From the NCBI RefSeq assembly GCF_048771995.1, contig NC_133063.1, positions 27,608,810 through 27,672,809 of the forward strand: 64,000 bases of DNA, given 5' to 3'. A program made the translations under genes and the position numbers. The notes under the pieces were generated by a model, which ran no database searches, was not told the origin of the DNA, and saw nothing but the letters and a program-made list of their open reading frames with translations. Source of the stretch: Taeniopygia guttata (Eukaryota; Chordata; Aves; Passeriformes; Estrildidae). Below are positions 49,666 through 63,300 of this stretch, piece after piece (the first letter of the stretch is position 1; each line of letters starts with the position of its first letter).

Positions 49666-50038
49666 TGTTAGGCCAGGAGACCAAACATCCTAGAGGCTTC
49701 GTAGTAGGAGGCTGGAAAATCCTATGCTATCTTAAGGAAATTGAGGCCCCCTCTAGAACATATCCTGTAAACTAGAGATTTGGCCCATCCAGGGGAGAAT
49801 TCCTCAGATGGGGGAATATTACGCCATTCATCCAGGCCTCCCGTTGGGGCATCCTTTTTAGATATGCTACTTTGTAAGGTCTATGAATTGTATATGTGAT
49901 CTATCATGTGTGTGCATTGTGGCACATCCTACCTTCGCAAAATGGTGCACCATAAGGATCCTTGTTAAAATACCAAGGTAAAAACCCCTTATCCTTTAAC
50001 CATGTCTGGCTCTCAATGTTTTAAGACCAGGAAAGGCA
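49666..50038 (+). mobile_element. ERV solo LTR, about 370 bp
   Basis: It begins TGTTAGGCCAGGAGACC and ends near GGAAAGGCA. The internal text 'cattgtggcacatcctacct' (49,915-49,934), 'aaggatccttgttaaaatac' (49,953-49,972) and 'catgtctggctctcaatg' (50,001-50,018) reads as a passerine retroviral LTR with R/U5. No coding remnants flank it. Ends are approximate, as I could not find a matching target-site duplication, and the subfamily is not assigned. Confidence 0.65.
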
Positions 50039-53000
50039 TAAGCATCAAACCTTTTAAATATACTGTTTCTTCTGCTATGACATGCAGTTTGCCCAAGTTT
50101 TCAGAATCTCTCCAGATGGACTGCTGCCTCACTCAGTCACTTAGAAAAGTTGGTATGAGCTGCCTTTAGTAGAAATAGATGTCTATATTTGTAGCAAAGC
50201 TACACTTTTTTGTAAATATACCACCTAAGAAGGAACAAGAATAAGTTTGGATTTACCTTGTCAGTGACGGTAGAGAATAAAATTAGCATGACATAATTTA
50301 TGTTTCTCCACGTCCCTATGGCATTGCTGAAATTAAGTAACAGCATTCAGATATATACAAGCAGAACATAGTGAGAAACAGGCAAACAGAAAACAACAGG
50401 GTTGTGTTTTATCAAGACTCAGTGATGTACTCTTTTTATTGTTTACTTTGCTCATTATTTTACTGCCCCCATCCCCTTCAATTTAAACCCATGATTTCTT
50501 CAGAAAAGAAATAGTATAGTTTTTGTTTATTAATGGTCTGTGGTTAGAGCTTTTCTGTGTCTGTATAATATAAAGTGCCACAGTAGTCAGGCAAATGCAT
50601 GCTCACCCATCACTTGTTTAATCTTTGAGACCTTGATCTAGTGTTCTCTTTGTTTATCACATACACCTGTCCTCATTACAGGAGACTGGAGTCAGTGGTG
50701 CTGAGATCTGAATTTTTATCTGTAGCAGCTATCTTATATACCAAGCTCACGCCATAGCATTTGGGATTCCACTGTGCAAACTTATGGGGTGAAAGAAAAA
50801 CCTGCATTATTCTGCTTTAAGATTTCTATAAGGACCTATAAAGAGATTTTCTTGTATTCGAGTGTACAGGTATTCTGAAGTAACAGACAAAAAAACCACC
50901 TCAAATATAATTAAATGCTTATTCACCAGTAAATGACACATGAAGCATAGACATTTGGGGACAGAATGATCATCTGTGTAAAACTGATAGAAAATAGCTT
51001 ATGTGTTCACCTTGAGCTATTAATTCCATTTTGGTTTGGTTTTTGAATTTTTTTTTCAATTCTTTATGAAGATTTATTAACAGTCAGTCATGCTTGGTGC
51101 CAGACTGTAGTGAATTCAGATGATCACTGGAATAAATTATAGTTTGAGTTTCATTCTCTGAGCAGCTCAGTATTTTGTGCACAGATTTACAGTGAAATGG
51201 TTACATTAGAAAATTTAGCAGCCTCATGAATGGAAAGCTAAGTTCCATAGGGTGATATTAAATACAGGTTGTGGGTGAGCTGCCAGGAAAACACTGCTTT
51301 TGGGCAAAGAATGATTGGTTGTTTTGAATTATGGCATTGACAAATTTCTTTTAATGGTCAGGAATAATGATAGGAAAGGTGTAGCTGTGTTTCTTAAAAT
51401 GCCTTTGGAGATCAGCAGAAAATGATCTCTAAAAAATTGTCCACATCTCTCTTCCTATTAGTCTGTTTCAGGTTCTCTTGTACATTGACTCTATTCTACA
51501 ACTACAGGTATCAGCAAAATTTCAGGTCCTCTGTGATGAAGCAAGGATTAAGATTGAGTATACTTGTTATATTCAAAATTACAGATAAAAACCAATTTCC
51601 AACCAAATAAGCATGTGGAGTCATGTCTCTGTGCCTTGTCAAGGATCTTTATAGTACCTATTAAATCATTCACTTTCAACTTTGTTGTAATTATAAATAA
51701 ATTCACAGTGAATTCTCAATTCTGCACATGTAAATCATGCCACATATCATTATCTGATAGACTTGAGTAAGGCATGCATAGCTGCTGAGGTGCTAAAATA
51801 GCAGGCCAGGCAGTCAGCTATCTCTCTTAACAGTAACTGCTGTGTGTTACAGACTAACAGAGAGGCAATGAATAAAAAATTCAAAATTCCACTGAAACCT
51901 GGAACAATACCAAAGATGAATAATGATTCGCTTGAAGTTAAGTGCAGACAAGAGTGAAAACGGAAAAAAGAAATCTCAGCAAAGGGGTAAAACATCCAAT
52001 TAATTGTAGACAAATTTTATTTATGACTGACTGGTATGTTTACTCCTTCTTTAGATGCCTGACTTTCATACTACTTATCTCCATTACTCTTCTATTACTC
52101 CTTTTAATAAGATGCAGCTTCAAAGGATGAATTCAGTATGTTTTATCACTAGAGAAGTAGTACTTGATGAGATTTATTCTATTAGTGATATAAGCTCCTT
52201 TTGGCGGACAGGGGAAACTTCCTTGTGTGTCTGGTAATGAATGATCCTTAACAATTTGGACTGGTTTATATTAGTTTTTTTTTTGTTTTGTTTTGTTTTT
52301 TTTTTTTTAATTGAAATTATTTTACTGCTTAACAGAAAGCTGTGAACAGAACTTTTTGGTGCAGTCCATTTAATTCCTTGTGGGCTGCAAAACAACAAGT
52401 CTCTTTTATAACCTTCTCTGAGATTATTTTTCTTCTCCAGCAATCCAAAAATATATGTGTATAGCAGCTGAATTAATGTTCCTTTAATAAGAAGGAAAAG
52501 CTAACTGACTGGAGTTTACAGAAAAATAATTTTCATTTCATTTGACTGTTGCTTTTTATGCCCAGATTGTGTTTTAATTAACTATGACACAGAGACTTAG
52601 ATGGTAAAATTTATTCAGATGAACTGTAGCATACAATAAAAATGGCAGGATTGAGTGTAACACTACACTTTTCTGTTTTTCCCCTCCCTCAAATTTCCCT
52701 TAACTATGGTGTTTCTCCATAAAACCAATATTAGGAAAAAACCCAGTATTAGGAAAAAAAATGAAGATAGAAGATGTGAGCTTTTCCACAACGAGAAAAA
52801 TATTGTTGCTTCTGCTGGCAGAGTAATTCACCAGCTCATTTCCATCAGCTTTTATTTCACAGCAATTGTAAAATAAACCACTCGTAGTACATGCTGTTAA
52901 TCTCTAGTCCCTGTGGTGTAACTGCTGTTACACAGTGTGGGTCATGTGCTAGCTAAAGCGTGCATAAAAAAGGTGGAAATTAATAGTAGTAGATCTGATT

Positions 53001-56000
53001 CCAAGATAAATGGTATTCAATGGGCAAGGTAATTCCCTTAATGGCTCCCATCAATAGATTGCTGTACATGTCTCTTTTTTTTATTCCTGATTTCCTCCAT
53101 TTACAGAGGAAAAAACCAAAAATCCACAATCATAGCAAAGTTTAAGGAAAATTCATTCAGGAAAATGCCTGTGTTACTGTAATGGTCATTTGTCCTCAGT
53201 TTCTTCCCTGGTTCATCTTGTGCAACTCCAAAAATTTATATTAACTAGCTCTAATATGTCAGTATTATATTTCCTATGCAGTTAATTGCATCATCTAGCT
53301 TCTTTTTCCAGTCTCAAAAACTTTGGTGTTAGTTTATATAATAGATTATATATCTATTCAGTGTCTCTCTCATAAAATATATTGCAAGGAAGAATATCGG
53401 GGTTTTTTTCTTTCTATAAAATTGTTCACCTATGAAATAAGCATTGAACCAGTATCAAAACATACAGAAACTTTTGTACTACTGAATTCTTATTCAGTTT
53501 TTTTTACAAGAGTACTCTAATTTTAAGTAACAATGAAACCCTTGAGAAAAACTGCAAAGTAGGAAACAGAGACAAAAAATATGTCCACAAAGCTGAATTT
53601 CTCATTGCACATGTATAAATAAAATCTGTGTTTTGAGAACATTGAGAGTCTTGGTAGCACTTTGTAATCTTTGAGAATATTGTGGTCTGAGTGATTTGTA
53701 TTTTGTTATGAGAATATATTCAAACTTCCTTTCCCAAAGCATGAAACATCTTATCTGGTTCTTAGTGAAGCAAGTCATTGATACCCATGCAGGAGAGAGA
53801 AGATTGGTCCCCAAATGAATTTACTACTTAATGCTAGCTTTATGTATTGTAATACAGGATAAAATGTTCTGAATAACATAACTCTTTCCTTCTTGCCTAC
53901 TGCACAGCTCATGGTACTGCTGAGTTGGCATGTAAGCAAGGGCTGATAAAGAGGAATAATCAGCTAGTAGCCTACATTTACATTGACAAAAGCAGACTAT
54001 TTCCCTCCTGAGGCAAAGGAGGCTGCAAAGAAAAATGTGTAGTTCTTAACTAGACTGTTTCAGCAGCTGCTCTGTCTCTCTGCAAGGAAGATTAAGTCAT
54101 GATGAACCCTTAACTTCTATAAGGAGTGACTGTTAAGGAACAATAGAGAACTTCAGATGGAAAACCCCGCTAAAATAACCACTAAACCCTAAATTTATAA
54201 TCACCAATCACCTTTTTATTTTTTTGAATGGTCTGTGATAAAATTTCATCGCCATGCCTTTCTAGCAATTGTTAGTTTATTCTTGGTGCCTCCTTGATAA
54301 ATAGATACTTTATATGTGGTAATGTGCATTTGGGTTTTATTTTGTAGCTTTTTCATTCTGCATCAAAAATAAGGTACCTGGAAGGAAATAATGCTGTACT
54401 AGTTATTCTTTAATGTTAGAAACACATGGTCCTCTCTCTTTTCACTAGTGAATTATAAGTGTTAAAAAAATTTTAAATATTGGAAATTTATCATCCTAAA
54501 TCTTAACACCATAACAATATTCTTCTTGTTATTGTTTTAACCCATATAGGAAAAAATATCTGGAATACTATTATTACTTTCATCTACTGCTATTAAACAC
54601 TAGTATAAAGACTAAATAGATAGGTTGAGAGAAAAGGGATACTTTATATTCAACAGAAGAATACATTAGTTTAAAAATTTTGAAGTGTTGTGTGTTTTCA
54701 GACAGTTGAAGAAGGTCTATAATTTTATTGTGTATATGTTTGAAATCTTGCTGTCAATTTTTAGTTGCTCTGCTTTATTTAAATGAGCTCAAGCAAGTCA
54801 AGGGCTAAGTTGTATAAATACAAAGATGTTTGATTTCTTATAAGAAAACACCTTTGCCCTTTACCTCTGTTTTGAGTAGTTTGTTTTTTTTTTTCTTTAA
54901 TATGCAGGCTGTGTTTCTGTGTGACTGGAGAAATGTAAATGTTCCTTGACCTGAGGCCTTCTAAAACGATTTTTCCTTTTAAGGCAACCGTGTAACTGAG
55001 AATTCACACAACTGTTTTTGCAGGACTATGTCAGACCAAGATCATAGAAACTTGCTTGTGTTTGGATATTACATAAATAAGTCTTGAAAAACCTTGATTG
55101 CCATGAGTGTGCAGGTCAAACTGTGGTATTCATTCCATCATGCTGGACTTTTAAAGTTAGTGTACAAGTAAAGAAGCACAATACTTCGGGAACTTGCTGG
55201 TTGAGCTATGTAATTGAAATGTATCTACTTTCCCACCACTAGTCTTTTTCTTGACTTAAATGCTGAATTGTATGAACAGCTGTAGCCTCTTGCTAGTTGG
55301 ATTGAATTTGTTAGGAGTTCCAGGTGTTTGAATTTTCATAGGAGTTAGAACTTTAAAAAAAGGTATTTTTTAATGAAGTTCATTATGGAGGGCAAAAGAA
55401 AGCAAGGGTACTAAAATGTCACATGGAGAGGTTTCCTATTGAAATCAAATACTTGAAATCTGTTTATTCAGTGCTATAGATATGCTTTACCTAAAGAGTC
55501 CCTTGTTCCTTGGGCTCAGTATCAAGTTACTCACACCATAAGTTTGAGGTGTCAACTGGCATCAATCCACAGGCAAAACCTTCATCAGAGGGAAGAGTTC
55601 AAAAGGCCAGTTCTGCCTTCCTCCTGAGGTATGGAGGAAGAAGAGTAGGAGAACCTCACTACTTTAATACAGAGTAGTTGCGAGATCAAACCAGCAGTGG
55701 CAGAGATTAAAAGATACTTTCTGTTCTAAATGCACTCTGTATTTCTAGCAACAGCATACTTAAAATATTCACATATCTCATTTCAGTGCTACTTGTTTAA
55801 AGAAACTCAGCTGCTGGACCAGTCAGTATGGTTCTACAGTCCATGCTGATGGAGAATACAGAAGGTGGAGGAAAATATCACTATTATGTATTTGGCAACC
55901 AAAAATCTATAGTATGATTCTTGTACTATGCATGTTCTGTTACACATTGGTGATTAAATGTAGCTCAATATAGAGTTTTGAATAAGAACTGATTTCTCCA

Positions 56001-59000
56001 TAGGTACTTTTTTGAAAGAATAAAAAAATGTGACTTCCTATGGATTCAATATTTGACAATTAAAATCCTCAATGTTATACATTCCAATTACAATATTTTA
56101 AGTGAATGCTTTATTTTATGCAAGATCTACTCAAATATTTGACAGATAAGTCATGGTTATATATGTCAAGTATATTCCAGTGTAAATTTTCCCAAATTCT
56201 TTATATTTCTGTTTATTTTTTTTAAAGGAACCCCTTCATTTATATTTTAATACCTTGATTGATTCTTCTGGTTTCTTAGGATATGTATATTTCCAAATAC
56301 AGTAGTAACATTTCTGTGTCTTTTTATTTCCTTTATTTCCTTTATTTCCAAATATGTTGTTTCTGCATGGAAAATGTAAAGATACTCTCAAGATGTTTCT
56401 AGCATGACTTAAAACTGGAAATGATACCATAAAAAATCTAGTCTGTGAAATGAACACTGTGGAGATATAGTAAAGAATGGAGATGTGGAATGCTGATGGA
56501 GGGTAAAGAATCAGACAGATCTTTTACATTTTTAATTCTTGCTGTAGTCTTGGATGTTCTTATTTCCTTCCCACCATTAATATACAGTAGCTTCATCCAA
56601 TTTCTTTATTATGCTTGTAATTACTTTTAAAATAGAAGTAAGTAATTTATTGTTAGCAAGTAATAAGTGACAGTTATGTTGATAAAGACTGATTCAGAAT
56701 CTGCTTTGGATTTTACAGATTCATACTTTATGTACCTGAATGTTGTTTTCAAGTACCATCCAACTGTTTGTCATTGTCTTTTCTAGAAGAAAGGTCTGCT
56801 CCTCAAAAGCAAAACAAAACAAACCCCTTCATTTTCTCACTTGTCTATGACATTTGTCCATCAAACTTTTTAGTACTGAAAGCAGTCCATCATCAAATGA
56901 GCTCAACCAATTACAAGGTTCAGACTGTACAAGAATTTTTTCTGCCAAACCCTATTATACTCAATAATAATAATAATGAAAAAGCTCAGATATATATATA
57001 TATAAATAATGCATATTGTACAAGCATCAGAGGCAGCACACACACATCAGGTGAACACATCTAACACAATTTCTTTTAAAATGTTGTTAGAGAATGTGAC
57101 TAGTGTTATTAATTCTTTATCTTTTTCTGACATCTACCTTTACAAAAAACTACTGTTTCCAAGTATGTTTAAAATTGCTAGCATCACATGCTAACACAAG
57201 TGGTACCTAAGATCATCAGATGGTAAATCCAAGCATATTAATTACATCATTAAACTAACATTTGGTATATCACTGAGATACATTACAATAACAATAACCT
57301 TCATGTGTAATAAGATGCACAGCCAGGATATAATGTGGGAGCTATGTATAACTGAGAGATTCTGTTCTACACTTGCATGGGGTAATTGAATTGACACAAA
57401 ATTAAGAAAGAACATACTGCTTTAAAACTAACACTGTCCTACTTTTTATGTAAATCTCTATACATATAAGGAAGGGAGTATGTGCATTCATGTCTGAATA
57501 TTGTCACATTCTGAAATCCATATAAACTATTTCAGAGAAGTCAGAGTTGCTTGGTTGCATCTGTTGAAAACAGTCTGTTCTGTGTATGAGAGCTCATTTC
57601 AGTACAGTAATTACCATAGCTGAGATAAAGCCTGTGCTAAATGCCATTTTCAGCTGACAAACACATGAAACCAAGCACCACTAAATAATCCAGTCATTCT
57701 GAGAGTGCTTAGCTCTATGTCTGGGATAAAATCATTTGTTCTGACTGCAAAATAGATAAACAAAGGCAAAACCAGAACAGCATGAAACAGCTTAGACCAG
57801 AGGGTGCAAAAATGTCAGTTAATGTACCTAATCAAGTGGAGAGAGAAGTTTGAGAAATATCTAGTAGCAATTCTTAACAATTATACTAAAAACTTTTTAT
57901 TTTGCTACAAATTGTTTAAATGTCATCAGGATGCAAATTTCCACCATGTTAGCAAGTACCCAGAAGAATGTTGTTTCTTAAATTGATAGCAGTCTAAATG
58001 TGTTAAAAGCAGCATTTTTTAACAGACTGTCAAAAGATGAGGCATACACATATTACAAAGAGTGGGATGTTGAGAAGTTATACATCATTGCTAAAATATT
58101 CCTAACTAGAGAAAAGAAGGAATTAGTTTTCCAAAGCTTGTTGCATGAAAAATAACCAGTTTTTAAAAACGTAAGAAAAAAATAGGTGTGTTTGGAGGAA
58201 GTCAGATGTCTTTCCTCACAAAAAGGAACTGTTAACTCTAAGCAACACCTTTTCTCACTGGAATAATGTTGGATAATTCGCATTAAGAGAGAAAAAGGTT
58301 TATTGACTTCAGAAGGTTACTGATACCAGGTGACATTTATTAAATATTTTATATTGGAGGAGAGGAATGAGGTGTACAGTCACAAGCTGAGCAGTTACTC
58401 TGGCTCATGACACAGTATGATACAATACAGAGAACTGAGCTTGTCTTCCAAAACCAGAGTAAAAGGACTAATGGAATGTCTTGTTAAAGGTGAAATGTCC
58501 TTCCTGGCAAAGGTGGTGTGTTTGTCATCTATAGGATTTCCTCCGTTGTACTTCCAGACTCAGCTGTAGAGCTCTTGTTGGCCAAATGCTTGGCAGAAGC
58601 ATAAACTCAGCATCCATTTCATGTTATTTAATGTCTTTGGAATCCAGGCTTTATTTTGTCTTTCAGCTTTATTGTAGAAAGGAGAAAAAGTCCTGCTTCT
58701 CATTCACGTTTTTGCATAATAGTCAGGATGGGAGCTGTTTTCCGTCTCTGGAGACTCTACAGGGTATTTCTTTCAAACACCTGGCCATTACAGTCCCTGA
58801 GTGGTGACTGTCAAGTAAACAATATGTAATACCATGCTGTTACACCAGGAAGGATACTGGAACTGAATGGTGTGCTACTAGTACCAGCAGAATTTCAGTA
58901 ACAAGGGAATGTGTGGAAAAATTCATTCAGTAAAGGCAAGGACAAGAAATATCAGTATCTAAGATGGAAACCAGTAAAAAACTCTTTCTAAATGTCTTTC

Positions 59001-59847
59001 TTTGTCCTTCTAAACATTTTATCTGTTAATGAATGAAAATGAATGAACTGCAACTTGTGTCATCTTTTCTATCAGTGAGAAAGATATATGTACATTATTT
59101 ATAATATAATACCATAAATTTATGGTAAGATGAATAACTGAATTAAAAATTGACGTCAAATTTTGCCTGTATGCAAATTAAATTTGGAAAGGAGCAGATC
59201 AAGAACATGAAGCAAAAAATATACAAAAGATTACAGGATGATATTTTAAATTAGTTTGTTTTAAAGCAGCTTGCAGTAACAAATATTTGTTTTCAGACAA
59301 TATTTCATTATTATTTTTGGACATGTTGCATATGCCAAACATATTATATATGAATTATCAAAAAGTAGTAAATACTCTAAGTTTTCTTTGCATTACGGAA
59401 AATCTCTCATTTCTTATTACTCTTATGATTTAAATTTAAAAAATAATTTTTTAGAGAAAGGGTGAACTCCCAGGTAGTAATGAAATAGGATGTTGAGAGA
59501 AAATGTTGATATTTTTTTCTTTATCAAGTATTTTACTAAAATTTTGTGTAGATAGGGCTCTTATTTTTCAGTGGTCTGTAGCAAACTGTTTCAGATGAGA
59601 CAGTATATGCAGTGGGGTTGGTATCTGAGAGGTCTGTCCCCATGGCAAGAATATCTAATACCACTCTATCCTGTTTTCAGGCAGCAGCCTGTGCAGTTGC
59701 ACCAGCAAATTTTACTCACTGCTGGGTACGTCTATTACAGGATTTTTCTTTAGCACATCATCGGGGTTTTTTTGGGAAATCATTCTAAAGCAAGCTGCTG
59801 TACTGATTTCTGAAGCGTGCAAGCTCTGGGTGAAGTGTGCAAGTTCT
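50039..59847. other. Gene-free AT-rich stretch
   Basis: Nearly 10 kb without a supported gene, RNA or named transposable element. It holds a short AAT/TA microsatellite patch at about 56,963-57,004 and the TTTATTTCC array listed separately. Acceptor-like sequences such as the T-rich run ending ATATGCAG at about 54,907 lead into no recognisable exon. Confidence 0.55.
56323..56349 (+). repeat. (TTTATTTCC)3 tandem repeat
   Basis: Three exact 9-bp units. The Gly-Asn-Lys repeat in the minus-strand frame is just this array translated. Confidence 0.9.
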
Positions 59848-60360
59848 TCATAGAATCATATGCCTTGTTTTGGGATATCCCTTACAGATTGCCTAGTTTC
59901 AACCCTTACACCACAGGGACACCTCTTACTAGAGCAGGTTGCTCAGAGCACCATTCAACCTGACCTTGAATACTTTGAGAATGCCCACAGCATCTCTGGG
60001 TAACCTGTTCCAGTGCCTCACCGCCACCCTCAGAGAAAAGAATTTTTTCCCAATATCTGATCTAAACCTATCCTCCTTCAGTCTGAATACATTCCTCTCT
60101 GTCCTGCCACTGTGGGCTCTTGTAAATAGCTTCTCTCCAAATTTCTGGTAAAGTCCCTTCAGGTACTGGAAGGCCTCAATTAGGTTCAAAGCCTTCTCTT
60201 TTCCAGGCTGAGTAATTGCAATTCTCTCATCCTTTCCTCACAGGAGAGGTACTCCGTCCCTCTAGTCATCTTCATGTCCAACTTAGGACTTGCTCCAACA
60301 GGTCAATGCTGATCCTGTGCTGGGGACCCCAGAGCAGTACTTCAGGTGGGTCTCATGAGA
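59848..60360 (-). mobile_element. CR1 LINE, 5'-truncated, with readable RT C-terminus
   Basis: The 3' terminus on the minus strand ends in ATGATTCTATGA (59,848-59,859). Minus-strand ORF 60,189-59,929 reads as the C-terminal end of the CR1 reverse-transcriptase ORF, with FQYLKG, REKLF-like, RTERNVFRLKEDRFR and VRHWNRLPRDAV blocks and a normal stop. About 86 codons are uninterrupted, so this copy is younger than the other CR1 fragments. It is 5'-truncated near 60,360 and inactive. Confidence 0.9.
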
Positions 60361-63300
60361 GTGGAGTTCTTCACCTGATACTCTACGGATGGTTTTCTCT
60401 GGGCATGAAAGCAGAAATTCAGATTCTGCTGCTAGATAGGGTGATAATGATGTAGCACAGTTCCTGTCATGAGAAGCAGAGGCTTGTGAGTGTGTCATTG
60501 TATTATGACAGCTTTGAAGGTTATCAAGTGCACTGCTGGCAAGCTTTTGCTGAAATTTGAAAAGAAGCATAAGCATCTGCCCTGCCAGTAGCATCAGGAG
60601 TGGGAGTAAAAAAGAGGAAAATATGTATTGACATTTTCTTGGATCAGATTTGTACTCTGATAAGTAATTTCTGGGCTTCTGCAGTACATGCTGACTAATG
60701 AGAAAAGATTGAGCTGGAGGGTTTTGCTGACCAGCACTGGCTGCAAAATACTGTGATGGCAAGTGACACTTTCCTGGGATGTGTGCAGAGCTTGCCTTCT
60801 GTGACAGCATTTTGACATCACAGGGGATTTTTTGCTCAGTTTGTTTACCCAGATGATTAACTATAGGCAGGCTCTGCTGTTAAAATAATGTTTCTTGGCC
60901 CAGAAGTGGTGTTAGCCATAGATATGCATGTGGAATGAGACTTATGGAAATATTTTCAGTCCTTCTGCAGTGGGCCTTACACTAAATGGGTGGAAATAAA
61001 TGTTTCAGTACAATGTTTCAGTGTTGACAGATCTATCATTTTCAAGACAAAAAGATATGAAAAGATGTGTTATACCTGGGCAAACTGAGAATTTTAAATC
61101 TATTTAAATACTGGATAGTTTGAGAGAGACTAACTTTCACTAGCTATGAACATGAGCTTCAAGACTGAAATGTCTTTTTATATGGGTCCTTGGTTATCAT
61201 ATCTAGCTGTATTTGGACTCAGAATGATGATTCTGCCTTATGATAAGGTCAGTGACTCCCTTATTTTACAGCAGCATGGTGTTTGAACATTATCTAAAGT
61301 AGTCAGTCTGAGATTATAAATATACTAGCATTTTTCTGATTGTATGAAAGCAGCTGGTAAAACAAAACATGCAAAAAATGTGTTCTGCTGGTATGTGATC
61401 AGGTTAAATCTTTGTTTTGATTTCAAGATTAAAAGCCTCTATGCTAAAACTAAAACTAAGTTAATTTCATAAAGACTGGATTTGGTGTTACATATGCAGA
61501 ACGTATTCAAAAATATTTCTTGAAATTACCTAAAATATAAATGGAATTTAATAATTCATTATTGCTCATATAATTCTCCTGCAATATTTCATACAACATT
61601 GAGAAAACGCATGAAATCATACTGCCTGTTACAAAATATTTATGAAATTGCAGTATTTTCAGAAATTCTTCTTCCTCCTTCCTCATTTAAGAAACATGAT
61701 TTTCATAAAGTTATACTTTTCTTTAATTGTGTTTTACATAATTAAATAAAAATTTTAAAATTAGTTTTAATTTTTAGATAGGAGGGGAAATTTTATCAAG
61801 TTCTGTGATATTTGAATTAGCAACAAGAAAAGGGCAGGAACAGGGCTCAATACACTGAAGTAGTGTAAGGTTAATCACCAAAAAATCATGACTGCCCAAC
61901 TCTTTTCTAACAGTGCATTGTGCAACTTTTTTACTATCAGTTTAAAACTGGGTATGAATTCAGTCTCTCAGACTTGCCTATTGCCTGACTGCAAACTGTA
62001 AAGTAGTTTTTTTATGCTCAAGTTCTTTAGAGAAAAGAACAACTGTGTTCCAGCATGTTTTTAATAAAAAAGTCTGGCTGTTCATGAGCTTTGTGTTTCC
62101 TAGTTCTTTACTCTTTTTAACTTGCACTGAAGTCCTGTCCTTCCCCTTGTAAGTATAAAGTACAGGAAATCTCTCTCTTTTTTTTTTTTTTTTTTTTTTT
62201 TTTTGTGAAGACTGCTCAGAGTTTTCTGAAGTTGTTTTTTTTTTTGGTTTTTTTTTTTCTCCTTTCCCTTCTTCTGTTGCATTTGCCAGGCACCAAGAGA
62301 CAGATAAAGCTCCAATCCTTAAAAGCAAGTCAGCCCAGTAGTTACAATGAATCTGGGAGGTGAGGAGAAGAGCAGGCAATTACTGTGTATTGTTCAGTTG
62401 CCATGGTATTAAATGGAAAATATTTTCCATTTCAGTTTTGAGTTCCTGTCATTTGAGACTCTTCCACATAGGCAAGTGATAGCCTATGCCTTGGAGACCC
62501 TTCTCTCTTATTTTCTCTAGCTCTGGGAGGATTTGCTTATTATCAGTTTACAGTGGTACGTGATTGCTTTGCAAGTCTGAGGATCAGGATGTTGTATGTG
62601 GCTTTGAGAGAACACAGGAGTCAATGGAGAGTGGATAAAGAGGACTGGGAGAACTACTCAGGAAGAACAACAACAGGTTAGCACTACTCGTACTCATTAC
62701 ACTAGAGGATGTATCACTTCTTTACTTGTATGGAAAATAAATGTGTCTGTTTGTGAAAATGGAGGCCAGCCTGGATAGCTTGGAATAATTAATACATTAA
62801 TAACATTATTGCAGATGAGACAATGACCAGAACAATCCCCTGTGAGATGTGGCAGAACTGAAGGAAAATAGCTCCCTGTGCAGGAATGAGACAGAGTAGC
62901 CTGGCCTTCAAATATTAGAGCACAAATAAAATGTTTTTTGTCGTAAAGTTTGCTTTCTATCCATTGTAAGTGTGTAAAAAGATCGCTGTGAATATTTTGC
63001 AAAGATTATTCAGAATTTTCAGGAACATTCTGAGTTTATTGTCTCACAAGTGGCATACTATCCCTATGAAGCTTCATATGATATACCTGTTTACCCTGAG
63101 AAAATATTTACTCAGAAGAATTACATTCTCTTCTGCTGTACTTCTGTCTATTGCTACGTCAATAAAATAATAAAAGTAATAAAATCTCTTCTACCATTTT
63201 AAGACATAGCTTAACTCTCCCTTGTCCCAAAGTACAACTAAACAAATACAAACCTAGTGCTTTGAAATTTTAGTTTTTTACAGTAATATTGTTCAGACAT

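Noticed and set aside
60283..60810. Longest single ORF (175 codons, minus strand)
   Set aside because: It runs into the antisense CR1 in a frame that is not the CR1 protein frame, has no domain, and its composition looks random.
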